Below, in pieces: positions 1 through 11,187 of a DNA stretch of 64,000 bases; within the stretch, counting starts at the first letter, position 1, and each line of letters begins with the position of its first letter. The stretch is from assembly GCF_965279675.1 (NCBI RefSeq), contig NZ_CBDIIJ010000002.1, forward strand, positions 1,798,001-1,862,000, in the 5' to 3' direction. Made by a program: the position numbers and the translations under genes. The notes beneath the pieces are model-generated. The model was given only the letters and a program-made list of their open reading frames with translations, was not told the origin of the DNA and did no database searches. The stretch is from Mucisphaera sp965279675 (GTDB lineage: Bacteria; Planctomycetota; Phycisphaerae; Phycisphaerales; Phycisphaeraceae).

Positions 1-500
1 CACAGGTGGAAGCCGAGGGGAGACGAGTAGCTGGAGACGAATGTGGTTTCAGCGTTGATGTTGACATCACCGGCGGCGAAGACGTCGGTGTAGTTTTCCT
101 GATTGGCGGGGCAGCGGAATTCGTTGTTGAAGATGTCTTCGATCCGGTTGCTCCGATCATCGGAGAGTCCGAGAGACGAGCCCATGGTCGGTGATACCCA
201 GTCCATGTTCTGTGTGGGTTCGTTGGCTCCATCACGGAAGGTAGCTGCTGGATTGTTGTAGCGGGCACCCGAGGTGTTCGGCCCGGCGAGCCAGCCGTCG
301 TTATCGACGGTGTAGGTGAACATGCCCTGTGCGGCGGAGCGGAGGTTGCCGAGGCAGATGGCGGAGCGGGCGGTGCCGCGGGCGGCTCCGAGGGCGGGGA
401 GGAGGATGCCGATGAGCAGGGCGATGATGGAGATGACGACGAGCAGCTCGATGAGGGTAAAGGCTGCGGCCTGACGGGGTCGTGAGGTGGTGGGTGTCAT
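1..500 (-). CDS. Prepilin-like protein with N-methylation segment, H-X9-DG/DUF1559 type (3' end outside window)
   Basis: The first 30 or so residues are a type IV pilin-like leader: a short basic segment, then FTLIELLVVISIIALLIG, with Phe after Ala as the usual prepilin peptidase site and Glu five residues in. What follows (LGAARGTARSAICLGNLRSAAQGM, interrupted here) is typical of the very large planctomycete family of pseudopilin-like proteins that end in an H-X9-DG motif; that end lies beyond the window. The ATG at 500 is preceded by GGAGA at a suitable distance. The frame stays open to base 1 (about 166 codons). Such proteins are processed at the inner membrane; the function of most copies is unknown. 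Confidence 0.85.
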   Translation of the reverse strand, partial: MTPTTSRPRQAAAFTLIELLVVISIIALLIGILLPALGAARGTARSAICLGNLRSAAQGMFTYTVDNDGWLAGPNTSGARYNNPAATFRDGANEPTQNMDWVSPTMGSSLGLSDDRSNRIEDIFNNEFRCPANQENYTDVFAAGDVNINAETTFVSSYSSPLGFHL

Positions 501-643
501 CGTTAGGTCTCCGTGCGGGGTGGGGGTCGGACCGATCAGGTTTCTTCCCTGCCACGCGAGCACGGCTTGGCGGTGAGGGAACTCACCTAGTTTAGCCGTT
601 GGCATCCGTGCTGTTCGCGGCGGCGTCCATCGCCGGGCAAAAG

Positions 644-671
644 AAGGGCGAGCCTTTCGAGGCTCACCCTT
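644..671 (-). terminator. Rho-independent terminator of the PEP-CTERM lamin-tail gene
   Basis: An 11-bp stem (one G-T pair) with a TTTCGA loop lies about 58 nt beyond the stop of the minus-strand gene at 729-1406. On the minus strand it is followed by a T-rich stretch (CTTCTTTTG). Confidence 0.7.
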
Positions 672-728
672 CAGAATAGCAAGTTGTCTTCACAAGATTA
701 AAATCTTGCGGTGGTTTGCTTAGCTTGT

Positions 729-1406
729 TCAGGCTGAGCGGCGGGCCAGGGCGAGCACGCCGAGGCCGAGCAGAGCGGCCGAAGCCGGCTCGGGGATGAC
801 GAACTCGTGGGTGCCGGGGGTGGTCAGTTCGAGGAGCAGAACCTTCTCAGCGGCGTCGTCGAAGTTGGCATCTTCGAGGCCATTCACGCCGGCGTGGAAC
901 CACTCGGAGATATCGAAGTTGCCGTTGTTGCCGGAGATGGCGGTCGGCAGGCGGAAGGCGTAGCTGTCGGTGTATTCCCAGGCTTCGCCGGTGCCGTCGG
1001 TATCGATCTGGCCGTGGATGTCGACGATGACGCCATCGAGGTTGAGGATGTAGCGGTCGTCGCCATTGCTGAAGAAGGCGGGGGTGTAGAGGTCGGCGGC
1101 GAAGCCGTAGGTGTCTTCGAAGACGCCCTGGCCGCCGTTGCTCGACGACTGGATGACGAAGGACTGGCCGGCGAAGATGGTGACGCCGGTGAGGTCGACA
1201 TCGATGTCGAGGTCGGTGTTGGCATTGGACTGGTTGATGATGCCGCCGGAGGCGAAGGTGATGTCGGTGGAACCGGTGTTCGTGATTTCAACGAACTTGG
1301 GGTTGCCGCCGCCACGGGTGCCGTCGACGACTTCGGAGATTATCAGGCCAGCGGAAGCGGTGCTGGTCATGGCCAGGGCGGCTGCAAGGGTCAGTGCGGT
1401 GCGCAT
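729..1406 (-). CDS. Secreted lamin-tail-domain protein with PEP-CTERM sorting signal
   Basis: 225 residues. There is an N-terminal signal peptide (about 1-19, ending ASA). The body starts GLIISEVVDG and contains NPKFVEITNTGS, the pattern of a lamin-tail domain, a beta-sandwich often found in exported bacterial proteins. The C-terminus is a clear PEP-CTERM signal: PEP motif, hydrophobic stretch LLGLGVLALA, then ARRSA. Exosortase would recognise it, but no exosortase gene is in the window. The ATG is preceded by GGAGG nine bases upstream. The gene stands alone and ends at a terminator. The role is probably structural or adhesive at the cell surface (inferred). Confidence 0.85.
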   Translation of the reverse strand: MRTALTLAAALAMTSTASAGLIISEVVDGTRGGGNPKFVEITNTGSTDITFASGGIINQSNANTDLDIDVDLTGVTIFAGQSFVIQSSSNGGQGVFEDTYGFAADLYTPAFFSNGDDRYILNLDGVIVDIHGQIDTDGTGEAWEYTDSYAFRLPTAISGNNGNFDISEWFHAGVNGLEDANFDDAAEKVLLLELTTPGTHEFVIPEPASAALLGLGVLALARRSA

Positions 1407-1732
1407 TTTCTCAATCCTCCAGTGTGCAAAAGGTCAAAACAGGCGAGGGTGTCCGTGGTGATCGACGCTACGTTGCGTGTCTCGGTGGGTTGGACGGATG
1501 TCTAGCGGGTCGACAGACCCCGCATGCGACGGCAAGAAGATACCGCGCTGAGCCTTGCTCATCCAGTGTGTCTTCTGAGATTTCGTGTTAGGAAATCGTG
1601 AGCGGGCGGTAGATGATGTTCTCTGCAGCAGATGCCGTAGGTGCGGTAGGCTTATGTGGGGCGACCGAGCAGGGCTGGCTGTTTGCGTACCAGCGTGTCA
1701 GGAAGTCTGTTAAAGCAGGAGCGACAGTGAAC
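1407..1732. other. Intergenic region between divergent genes
   Basis: This gap should hold the divergent promoters of the PEP-CTERM gene and the lipoprotein gene. I see no clear -35/-10 pair, RNA gene or repeat. An in-frame ATG at 1613 would lengthen the downstream protein by 40 residues, but that stretch is not signal-peptide-like and lacks a ribosome-binding site. Confidence 0.4.
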
Positions 1733-2950
1733 ATGGGTGATTTCCGCGTAACTCGGCTTGGGGTGACGATCGTCGTTTTTGGCCTGCTGGCGGGGTTTTT
1801 GGGTTTAGTGGGGGGGTGTGCGTCGATTCACGAAGCGGGCAGCGAGAAGCCGGTGGTGATCCGGGTGGCGTCGTTTAATACGTCGCTGAGCCGGACGCCT
1901 GAGGGGAAGATGCTGGCTGATTTTGAGACGGGGCATGATCCTGCGGCGCGGCGGACGGCGGAGATTCTGCAGCGGCTGCGGCCGGATGTGGTGCTCATGA
2001 ATGAGTTCGACTGGGATGCGGAAGGGCGTGGCGTTGAGTTGTTCAAGGATCTGTACCTGGGTGTGAGTCAGTCGGAGCAGACGCCGATCGACTATCCGTT
2101 CGTGTACCAGCCGGATGTGAACACCGGTCACCTTATGGATGTGGACGTGAATGGGGATGGTCGGGTGGCGTTGCCGGCGGATGCGCAAGGGTTCGGACTG
2201 TTCCCGGGGCACTTCGGGTTTGTGGTGTTGTCGCGTTATCCGATCGTGAAGGATGAGATCCGGCGTTTTCAGACGCTGCTCTGGCGCGACATGCCGGGGG
2301 CGTTGCTGCCGGACGATGAGGAGACCACCGAGCCGGGGGATTACTACCGGGGGGAGGTGCTTGATCGGCTCCGGTTGTCTTCGAAGAATCATGTGGATGT
2401 GCCGGTGGAGGTGGTGGGTCGGCGGGTTCATGTGCTGGCGAGCCATCCGACGCCGCCTGTGTTTGACGGGCCGGAAGACCGGAACGGCCGGCGGAACCAC
2501 GACGAGATCCGGCTGTGGGCTGATTACCTGGATGGGGCGGATTACTTGATTGATGATGCGGGTGTCGCAGGAGGGCTGGCGGAAGGGGCTCACTTTGTGA
2601 TCGTGGGCGATCTCAATGCCGATCCGTTTGACGGGGATTCGATTCGGGGTGCGCCGCAGCAGTTGCTGGAGCATCCGCGGGTCAATGGTGCGGTGCGGCC
2701 TGCGAGTCGTGGGGGCGTGGCGGACGCTGAGGCGGAGGGCGGGGCGAACCTGACGCATGGCGGCGACCCGTCGCTGGACACCGCGGACTTCGGCGGTCCG
2801 GGGAATCTGCGGGTGGATTACGTGCTGCCTTCGACGACGCTTGGCGTGGTGCGTTCGGGTGTGGTCTGGCCGGTGGCGGGCGACCCGCTGGCCGATCTGG
2901 TGGAGACCTCGGATCACCGGGCGGTGTGGGTGGATGTGGTGGTGGAGTGA
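1733..2950 (+). CDS. Endonuclease/exonuclease/phosphatase-family lipoprotein
   Basis: 405 residues from the ATG at 1733, chosen because GGAG precedes it and the protein then begins with a lipoprotein signal (basic start, hydrophobic core, LVGGC lipobox near residue 32). The rest has the EEP fold: RVASFNTSL early, VVLMNEFDW (metal-binding Glu), VIVGDLNADP (the GDxN motif), and a terminal SDHRAVWVDV (catalytic Asp-His). This superfamily includes sphingomyelinases, nucleases and inositol phosphatases, so the substrate cannot be told from sequence. The lipobox places it on the outside of a membrane, where a phosphodiesterase role in nutrient scavenging is plausible. It stands alone with no obvious operon partner. 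Confidence 0.85.
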   Translation: MGDFRVTRLGVTIVVFGLLAGFLGLVGGCASIHEAGSEKPVVIRVASFNTSLSRTPEGKMLADFETGHDPAARRTAEILQRLRPDVVLMNEFDWDAEGRGVELFKDLYLGVSQSEQTPIDYPFVYQPDVNTGHLMDVDVNGDGRVALPADAQGFGLFPGHFGFVVLSRYPIVKDEIRRFQTLLWRDMPGALLPDDEETTEPGDYYRGEVLDRLRLSSKNHVDVPVEVVGRRVHVLASHPTPPVFDGPEDRNGRRNHDEIRLWADYLDGADYLIDDAGVAGGLAEGAHFVIVGDLNADPFDGDSIRGAPQQLLEHPRVNGAVRPASRGGVADAEAEGGANLTHGGDPSLDTADFGGPGNLRVDYVLPSTTLGVVRSGVVWPVAGDPLADLVETSDHRAVWVDVVVE

Positions 2951-3294
2951 GCGGCGTCTTTTTGTTTTTGTTTTATCTTTAGAAATATATTGACACCGCC
3001 GATGGGTTAGGTATCTTTCGCCTTCCTACTTAGCGAAGGGCTGAGTTATGTCTTCCATGTTGACCCGACAACTTGATGGCTGTGACACACCGATGGGTGT
3101 GGGCGGCGGATGGGTCATCTGGAAGGATGGCTCGCGCGGCTGAGTGTTCTGCTCGTCGGTTTCGCTTCCCCGTCCATTTAATCTGTGTTTCAGCGTTTGT
3201 GTGCTGTCTGATGCATCATTGGCTCACGCCGTGTGGTGTATCGGGTGGCGTTCTTTTGCCGTGGATACCCCAGCAAAGAAAGGGGACGATTGTG
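2951..3294 (+). other. Intergenic region with a possible -35 element
   Basis: A TTGACA hexamer lies at 2990-2995 just after an A/T-rich run, but no convincing -10 follows at 16-18 bp, so this is only a weak promoter candidate for the small gene at 3295. The frame of that gene is open upstream to 3073, but the extra residues have no recognisable features. Nothing else was seen. Confidence 0.35.
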
Positions 3295-3663
3295 ATGGAC
3301 TTTGAGATACAGGAACTTGAATACCAAGAGGCTGAGGTCGCGAAGCTACTTGCACCCGAGGATATTGCGCCTCATCAGTATGTAGCGATCAGCAGGCTGA
3401 TCGAGTCGCTGCAGCCTGAAGAGTGGGCGGAGATTGAGCGTTTTGAGCTTGACGAGGTCAGGCCGCACAAGATCAGCGTGCTGCCTCGTAACTCCGGTCA
3501 GCCGTTTCGGGTGAGCCGGGTGGCGCTGCCTTACGTGCTGGTGCGCGACCACGATGGGCGTGCGCACGTGTTTGACCTCCGACGGATACAGCTGTCGCTG
3601 CTGCCTGATGGCTTCGGCAAGGCGGCGTTTCTGGCGCTCGGTGAGAAGAAGCGGAGTTCGTGA
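3295..3663 (+). CDS. Conserved-looking hypothetical protein, 122 residues
   Basis: The ATG at 3295 follows AAAGGGG at good spacing. The product is a soluble acidic protein without signal peptide or membrane segment. Its N-terminal half is helical and charged (EIQELEYQEAEVAKLLAP, interrupted here); its C-terminal half looks like beta-strands with HDGRAHVFDLRRIQL. I do not recognise a family. A strong terminator closes the gene, so it is probably monocistronic. Confidence 0.6.
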   Translation: MDFEIQELEYQEAEVAKLLAPEDIAPHQYVAISRLIESLQPEEWAEIERFELDEVRPHKISVLPRNSGQPFRVSRVALPYVLVRDHDGRAHVFDLRRIQLSLLPDGFGKAAFLALGEKKRSS

Positions 3664-3678
3664 TGGTGTGCTTAGAGG

Positions 3679-3711
3679 CACCCGGCCGGTGAGAGCCGGT
3701 CGGGTGTTTTT
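3679..3711 (+). terminator. Rho-independent terminator
   Basis: An 11-bp GC-rich stem (one mismatch) with loop TGAGAG at 3679-3706 is followed by TTTTT. It ends the small gene at 3295-3663 and lies just past the 3' end of the convergent holB gene. Confidence 0.9.
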
Positions 3712-3729
3712 GCGTTGTGGTGTTTGGAT

Positions 3730-4839
<1,110 letters not shown>

Positions 4840-4896
4840 GGCGATTCGTCGTCTTGAGCCGCGAGCAAGAGAGTGTTTGGTCTGTAAACTGTCCGT

Positions 4897-5697
4897 ATGA
4901 CTGAGGACAACCCTTATAACGCACACCTGCTCGAGCGCGTCGATTTTAACGATGAGTTGGCGGCCTTTCGGGTGGCGTATGACGACGACGTGGCGATTGA
5001 TTTCGAGCCCGGACAGTTCGCGACGCTGGGGGTGATCGACCCGGATGCGAAGCCGAACCCGAAGCGCAAGGGGCCGAAGTTGATCCGGCGGGCCTATTCG
5101 ATTGCTTCGGCGCCGAAGGTTGGGGATCACCTGGAGTTCTTCATTGTTCGGGTGGATGAGGGCAAGCTGACGCCCAAGCTCTGGGAGTTGAAGGCGGGCG
5201 ACCCGCTATTCATGGACCCGAAGATCAAGGGTCACTTCACGCTGGATGGCGTGCCCGATGGCAAGGACCTGGTGATGGTCGGGACCGGCACAGGGCTGGC
5301 GCCTTACTTATCGATGATGGATCAGTATCGGGGCACGGGGCGCTGGCGGAAGATCGTCATCATCCACGGCACGCGGCTCGCGGCGGACCTCGGGTACCGG
5401 GCCGAGCTTGAGAAGGTCGCGGCAGAGGATGATTCGGTGGTGTACCTGCCGATCTGCACCCGGGAGCCGGATACGTCGAACTGGTCGGGCCTGCGCGGCC
5501 GGGTGCACGTGATTCTCGAGCCTGAGATGTACAAAGAATTGACGGGGGTCGAGCTCTCGCCTGAGCAGACGCACGTGTTTCTCTGCGGCAACCCGGCGAT
5601 GATCGATCAGTGTCAGGAGAACCTCGAAGCCCGCGGCTGGGTCACCAAAGGCCGTGAGCACCCGGACGGCAACCTGCACTTCGAACGCTACTGGTAA
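4897..5697 (+). CDS. fpr: Ferredoxin--NADP(+) reductase
   Basis: 266 residues, the usual length of bacterial subclass I FNR. The FAD-binding motif RRAYSIAS is at 64-71, the NADP pyrophosphate loop GTGTGLAPY at 129-137, and CGNPAMID near residue 230, with an aromatic C-terminal Trp that can stack on FAD. The protein moves electrons between NADPH and ferredoxin or flavodoxin in the cytosol, for biosynthesis and oxidative-stress defence. There is no ribosome-binding site; TAAACT at 4885-4890 sits six bases before the ATG, so the mRNA may be leaderless. The gene is divergent from holB. Confidence 0.9.
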   Translation: MTEDNPYNAHLLERVDFNDELAAFRVAYDDDVAIDFEPGQFATLGVIDPDAKPNPKRKGPKLIRRAYSIASAPKVGDHLEFFIVRVDEGKLTPKLWELKAGDPLFMDPKIKGHFTLDGVPDGKDLVMVGTGTGLAPYLSMMDQYRGTGRWRKIVIIHGTRLAADLGYRAELEKVAAEDDSVVYLPICTREPDTSNWSGLRGRVHVILEPEMYKELTGVELSPEQTHVFLCGNPAMIDQCQENLEARGWVTKGREHPDGNLHFERYW

Positions 5698-5757
5698 CCC
5701 CCCCCGCACTTCCCGCTGTATTCGCTTTGACTGGCGGTTGCCTGACGAAAGGGGCTA

Positions 5758-6237
5758 TCAGTAGGGCTGGCCGCCTTGGTCTTGCCATTTCTGGAAGAGG
5801 GCGACGGCTTCGTCTCTGAGGCAGCCGGCTTCGACTCTGACGGGTGACCCGCCCAGCCGGGCCATGTCGTGGTTGCTGATCGCGAGTTCGTTGAATCCGA
5901 AGCGGTCGGCATCGGCGATGGATGCGCCGTAGACGATCCGGTCGATCCGGGCCCAGTGGATGGCGGTGAAGCACATGGGGCAGGGTTCGGTGGTCGAGTA
6001 GATGGTTGCGCCTTCGAGGTGGATCGCCTGGCTGTGCCCGCAGGCGTCGCGGATGGCGCAGACCTCGGCGTGGGAGGTGGGGTCGTGGCGGAGGCGGACG
6101 TGGTTGTGGGTTTCGACCAGGATCTCGTCGCCTCGGGTGATGACGGCTCCGAAGGGGGACTGGCCCTTCTCAACGCCCCGGGCACAGGCGGCGAGGGCGC
6201 GGCGCATCATGGCCTGATCGTGATCCGAAAAACTCAC
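5758..6237 (-). CDS. Nucleoside/guanine deaminase (cytidine-deaminase fold)
   Basis: 159 residues with both zinc signatures of the family: His56-Ala-Glu58 (catalytic Glu) and PCPMC at 85-89 (Cys86, Cys89). The C-terminal part (FGFNELAISNHDM, then FQKWQ at the end) is closer to GuaD-type guanine deaminases than to the tRNA deaminase TadA, so free-base or nucleoside deamination in purine salvage is the better guess. The start overlaps the stop of the upstream ParA gene by four bases (ATGA), indicating translational coupling. Confidence 0.8.
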   Translation of the reverse strand: MSFSDHDQAMMRRALAACARGVEKGQSPFGAVITRGDEILVETHNHVRLRHDPTSHAEVCAIRDACGHSQAIHLEGATIYSTTEPCPMCFTAIHWARIDRIVYGASIADADRFGFNELAISNHDMARLGGSPVRVEAGCLRDEAVALFQKWQDQGGQPY

Positions 6238-7238
6238 GACGGGACATCCCCAGCGGTTTGGCTAGCGGGTTCTGAGGCGGTCTGCGCCGGGCTGCCGTGG
6301 CGGATGACGGACTCGGCGAGTTTGGCGTAATCGATGGCTCCGGGGCAGTTGGCTGCGTAGTCGAAGATGCTCTGGCCGAAGCTGGGGGACTCAGCGAGTT
6401 TGATATTCCGACGGACTGGCGGCTGGTAGACAACGGCCTGGGCCCAGGGTGCGGGGGTGTTGCGGGATTCGAGGAGGAAGCTCTCGACATCGGCGGTGAC
6501 TTCGGAGGCGAGGATGGTCTGGCCCTCGTGCATGCAGAGGATGACGCCAGCGACTTTGAGCGTCGGGTTGATGCCTTCGCTGACGAGCTGGACGGTTTCG
6601 AGCAGCTTGCCGAGGCCCTGCAGGGCGAGGAAGTGGGCCTGCATCGGGACGATCACCTCGCGGGCGAGCGTGAGGGCATTGACGGTGAGCAGGCCGAGGC
6701 TGGGAGGGCAGTCGATGAGGACGTAGTCGAACTGGTCGGCGACGGCGCTGACCTTGTCGCGGAGGATGGTCTGGGCATTGCCTGAAGAGACGCGTTCGGC
6801 GAGTTCGGATTCGACGCCGGCGAGGTTGACGTCGGCGGGGAGGATGCCGCGGTTGGGGTCGAGCTCGATGACGGTTTCTGCGGCGGTGACGTTGTCTTCG
6901 ATGAGCAGGTCGTAGATGGTTTTTTCGAGGGTGTCTGGGTCGACGCCGTTGTAGAGCGTGAGGTGGGCCTGTGGGTCGAGGTCGACCATAAGCACGCGTT
7001 GGCCGGCGCGGGCCAGGGCGTGACCCAGATTCATGGTGGTGGTGGTTTTGCCGACCCCGCCTTTCTGGTTGATGAAGGTGATGACCCGGGTCTGCCGGCC
7101 GTCACTGGAGGGGGGCTCGGGAGGGGGCGTGCTTGCCTGGGTGACAGGGTCGCCGGTTGTCTGTTCCTGATCCGCGGCCACTGATTCGGGTGGGATGGTG
7201 TCGGTGGTGGTTTCGGTTGGGGCTGGTGAGTCGGTCAT
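6234..7238 (-). CDS. ParA-family ATPase (Soj-like)
   Basis: 334 residues from the ATG at 7238, which has GGGAGG seven bases upstream. A 50-residue Pro/Thr/Glu-rich tail precedes the ATPase, which begins VITFINQKGGVGKTTT with the deviant Walker A (KGGVGKT at 59-65). VDLDPQAH (A' motif) and VLIDCPPSLGLLT (Walker B) follow. This is the Soj/ParA group that positions chromosomes, plasmids or large complexes, usually with a ParB; no ParB is adjacent. The disordered N-terminal tail is unusual and may bind a partner. It is the first gene of a two-gene unit with the deaminase. Confidence 0.85.
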   Translation of the reverse strand: MTDSPAPTETTTDTIPPESVAADQEQTTGDPVTQASTPPPEPPSSDGRQTRVITFINQKGGVGKTTTTMNLGHALARAGQRVLMVDLDPQAHLTLYNGVDPDTLEKTIYDLLIEDNVTAAETVIELDPNRGILPADVNLAGVESELAERVSSGNAQTILRDKVSAVADQFDYVLIDCPPSLGLLTVNALTLAREVIVPMQAHFLALQGLGKLLETVQLVSEGINPTLKVAGVILCMHEGQTILASEVTADVESFLLESRNTPAPWAQAVVYQPPVRRNIKLAESPSFGQSIFDYAANCPGAIDYAKLAESVIRHGSPAQTASEPASQTAGDVPS

Positions 7239-7503
7239 CTTGACGCCTCCCTGCGTCGGGGAACCGCGATCGGGCGGTGGCTTGATGGTCTGGATCATCC
7301 GGACCGGTTGCGAGTATATCGGCGTTCACTGGTCTCGCGGCCGCTGAGTCGGTCTGCGGTAGTGAGGAATCGGGTCTACTGGCGGGCTGTTCGGCTGGCA
7401 AAGGCGTGGGGAGCCCGCTAATCTACCGATCCTTTGCCTCGGTCAACGGGGCCCATTGACACCTTCTGTGAACGCAGTCCACGCGCCCGTTCAGGAGCCC
7501 AGC

Positions 7504-8946
<1,443 letters not shown>

Positions 8947-8973
8947 GAGCCGGTTTCAAATTAAGACTTCTAG

Positions 8974-9005
8974 CAAGCCCTTCATGGTTCTCCATGGAGG
9001 GCTTG
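8974..9005 (+). terminator. Hairpin, probable terminator of atpD
   Basis: A 14-bp stem with one G-T pair and a TTCT loop lies about 27 nt after the atpD stop. The T-run after it is weak (TTCGTT), so it could also act mainly in mRNA protection. Confidence 0.6.
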
Positions 9006-9083
9006 TTCGTTATAGAGTTATTGAGAACACAATGCAGTTGCAGCCAATTCCTGACCTTCTGCTCATAGCTCCATAAACAACAA

Positions 9084-9101
9084 GCCACCCTCGCGGGTGG
9101 C
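9084..9101 (-). terminator. Terminator of the HTH-receiver gene
   Basis: A 7-bp perfect GC stem (GCCACCC/GGGTGGC) with a four-base loop is followed on the minus strand by TTGTTGTTTATGG, about 39 nt past the stop of the minus-strand regulator. Confidence 0.75.
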
Positions 9102-9139
9102 CTGTGTCCTCAACCTTCTCTTTTCGGTGGGGTGCCTGG

Positions 9140-9718
9140 TCAGTAGACCAGAGCGGTGGCTTCTTCGACGATGTCGATGATCTGCTTCACGTGGAAGGGC
9201 TTGCGGAGGAAGCCGTCGAAGCCGGCGGCGGTCAGGGCGCCGGCCTGGCCTTCGGTGAGTTTGCCGCTGACGGCGATCACCTTGCTCATCGAGAGGTCGG
9301 GGTTCTCGCGGACGAGCTTGAGGACGTCTTCGCCCGAGACGTCGCCCAGGTGAAGATCGATGAGAATGACGTGGGGGCGGAACTTCTCGCACTCGACGCC
9401 GGCCGAGAAGCCGGAGTTGGCGATGCCGACCTCGTAGCCGGCCTGCTCGCGGAGCATCTTGGTCAGGACGTCGAGCGTCTCCGAGCCCTGGTCGACGAGC
9501 AGGACCCGGGTCTTGCCGGACTGGAGCCCGTCGAGGGGGATCTGGTGCTGTTTCATGAACTTGACCAGCGACGCCAGGGGGATGCGACGGTCCTTCGAGC
9601 CCGGGATCCGATAACCCTTGAGCTGTCCGGAATCGAACCACTTGCTGACGGTCCTCGGTGCGACGTTGCAGATCTTGGCGACCTCGCCCGTGGTCAGAAT
9701 GTCTTTTTGTTTTGCCAT
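9140..9718 (-). CDS. Helix-turn-helix / response-regulator receiver protein
   Basis: 192 residues in two domains. Residues 8-60 form an excisionase/MerR-like winged helix (TTGEVAKICNVAPRTVSKWFD, interrupted here; GYRIPGSKDRRIP). Residues 70-190 are a receiver: Asp76, phosphoacceptor Asp121 (ILIDLHLG), Ser151 and Lys173 (RKPF). The usual pair of acidic residues at the start is Asp-Gln instead of Asp-Asp, so metal binding may be weaker. The HTH comes before the receiver, the reverse of the OmpR/NarL order. No kinase gene is adjacent. The ATG is preceded by GGAGAAAGG at eight bases. Confidence 0.85.
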   Translation of the reverse strand: MAKQKDILTTGEVAKICNVAPRTVSKWFDSGQLKGYRIPGSKDRRIPLASLVKFMKQHQIPLDGLQSGKTRVLLVDQGSETLDVLTKMLREQAGYEVGIANSGFSAGVECEKFRPHVILIDLHLGDVSGEDVLKLVRENPDLSMSKVIAVSGKLTEGQAGALTAAGFDGFLRKPFHVKQIIDIVEEATALVY

Positions 9719-9975
9719 GTCTCGGCCTTTCTCCGGGAAACTCCCTGCCGCCCGACGACATGCCTTGCGACACCCTTTCCATCGGAACGCGCAACGTGCG
9801 GATTAAGCGGGTTGGCACCAAAAAAGCGGGTTGTAACTCGCAGGTGCACCAGAACCGGGTCCGATCATCGCAACGGTCGTGAGGGATCGGTGCTGTCTGC
9901 GGGTTTGAGGGGTCCGGGAGAGGGGTTGATGGCTGGGAGCTTCTGATAGACGCGAGTCGCTAGACTGCGTGGTCT

Positions 9976-11154
9976 TTGAAGTTATCCCCGCTCCAAACTC
10001 ACTATCTACTGGCCTACGCGGTGCTTGGCATCATCCAGCCGTACGCCCCGCTGGTGCTGGAAGATGCCGGTCTGACGGATGCTCAGATCGGGTCGGTGAT
10101 CGCGTTGTTCGGGATCGCGGTTTTTATCACTCCGCCATTGCTGGGGGCGCTGGCCGATCTGCACCTGCAGCCCAGGCGGCTGATCGCGTGCATCTTCATC
10201 GTGATGGCGGTGGGGCTGTGCTTCTTCGGGATGGCTCAGGGATATACCGCGGCGGCGATCGGTTATGCGGTGCTGGCCTTGTGCATCAATCCGACGTTTC
10301 CGGTGTCGGACGCGCTGCACTTTCGGATGCAGCAGGAACGGCCTGCGGGCGAGCCAGAAACGCCCTTTCACAAGATCCGTGTCTGGGGGGCCTATGGGTT
10401 TATTCTTCCGGCGATCCCGCTGGCGATTCTGCTGCCGGATGATGGCATCGGCCCGCGGCTGGCAATGGCCTTCGGAGCGGTCGTGAGTCTGCTGACGATT
10501 CTCAACACGAGACGCCTGCCGGCGGTCAGACACGAGCCGTCCAAGCGCTCACTGGCGAATTTCCCGACGTGGACCGCGGCCAAGCGGTTGTTCAAGCCGG
10601 ACGCTCGCTGGTTCTGCCTGTCGGTCCTGCTGTTCTCGAGTGCTTTGTCGGCGTACTACGGCTTCTACCCGCTGCACCTTCGGGACCTGGGGATTGAGGA
10701 TCGGTACGTCGCGTTGATCGCTTCGTTTGGGGTGCTCGCGGAGATCGGTTGCACGCTGATCTTCGGGACTCTGATGGCCAAGATCGGGCTGCGGAACATC
10801 CTGATCCTCGGTGCGGCGTCGCTTTGTGCCAGACTGCTCTTGCTCTATCTGGTGCAGACGCCCGAGGCGGCGATCATCTCGCAGGTGTTTCACGGCCCGG
10901 CGATGCTGCTGCTGGTGATCGGTACGCCGATCTACCTCAATCAGTTGGCGTCGGACAGCGACCGGACCTCGATTCAGGGCGTGTTCGCCCCGCTGGTTTT
11001 CGGGATGGGGCGGACGTTCGGCCCGCTGGTCGCCGGCTTTATCGCAGGGGAGCAGCTCGGCACCGTCTTCGGTGTCGGGGCGTGTCTCACGGCTTTCGCG
11101 GTGGTTACGCTGGCACTTGGCTTCCGTGAGCCCGAGCGTAGCGACAGCGCTTAG
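9976..11154 (+). CDS. Major facilitator superfamily transporter (NupG/HcaT-like)
   Basis: 392 residues with about twelve hydrophobic helices. It has the cytoplasmic loop GALADLHLQPRR after helix 2 and a duplicated six-helix layout, as in the nucleoside/phenylpropionate symporter branch of MFS. The only possible start near the family N-terminus is a TTG at 9976, because an in-frame stop lies at 9961. No ribosome-binding site is present; TAGACT at 9961-9966 could be a -10 for a leaderless message. The substrate is unknown. It converges with the MshEN gene. Confidence 0.75.
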   Translation: MKLSPLQTHYLLAYAVLGIIQPYAPLVLEDAGLTDAQIGSVIALFGIAVFITPPLLGALADLHLQPRRLIACIFIVMAVGLCFFGMAQGYTAAAIGYAVLALCINPTFPVSDALHFRMQQERPAGEPETPFHKIRVWGAYGFILPAIPLAILLPDDGIGPRLAMAFGAVVSLLTILNTRRLPAVRHEPSKRSLANFPTWTAAKRLFKPDARWFCLSVLLFSSALSAYYGFYPLHLRDLGIEDRYVALIASFGVLAEIGCTLIFGTLMAKIGLRNILILGAASLCARLLLLYLVQTPEAAIISQVFHGPAMLLLVIGTPIYLNQLASDSDRTSIQGVFAPLVFGMGRTFGPLVAGFIAGEQLGTVFGVGACLTAFAVVTLALGFREPERSDSA

Positions 11155-11187
11155 GAATCCCAGCTTTCTTCGTTGTTGTACGGGGGG

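Noticed and set aside
807..1505. A 232-codon plus-strand frame across the PEP-CTERM lamin-tail gene
   Set aside because: Composition is Gly/Val/Asp-only and lacks motifs; the minus-strand gene has signal peptide, domain and sorting signal.
2990..3020. TTGACA at 2990 as a full sigma-70 promoter
   Set aside because: No acceptable -10 hexamer at 16-18 bp, so only the weak possibility is recorded.
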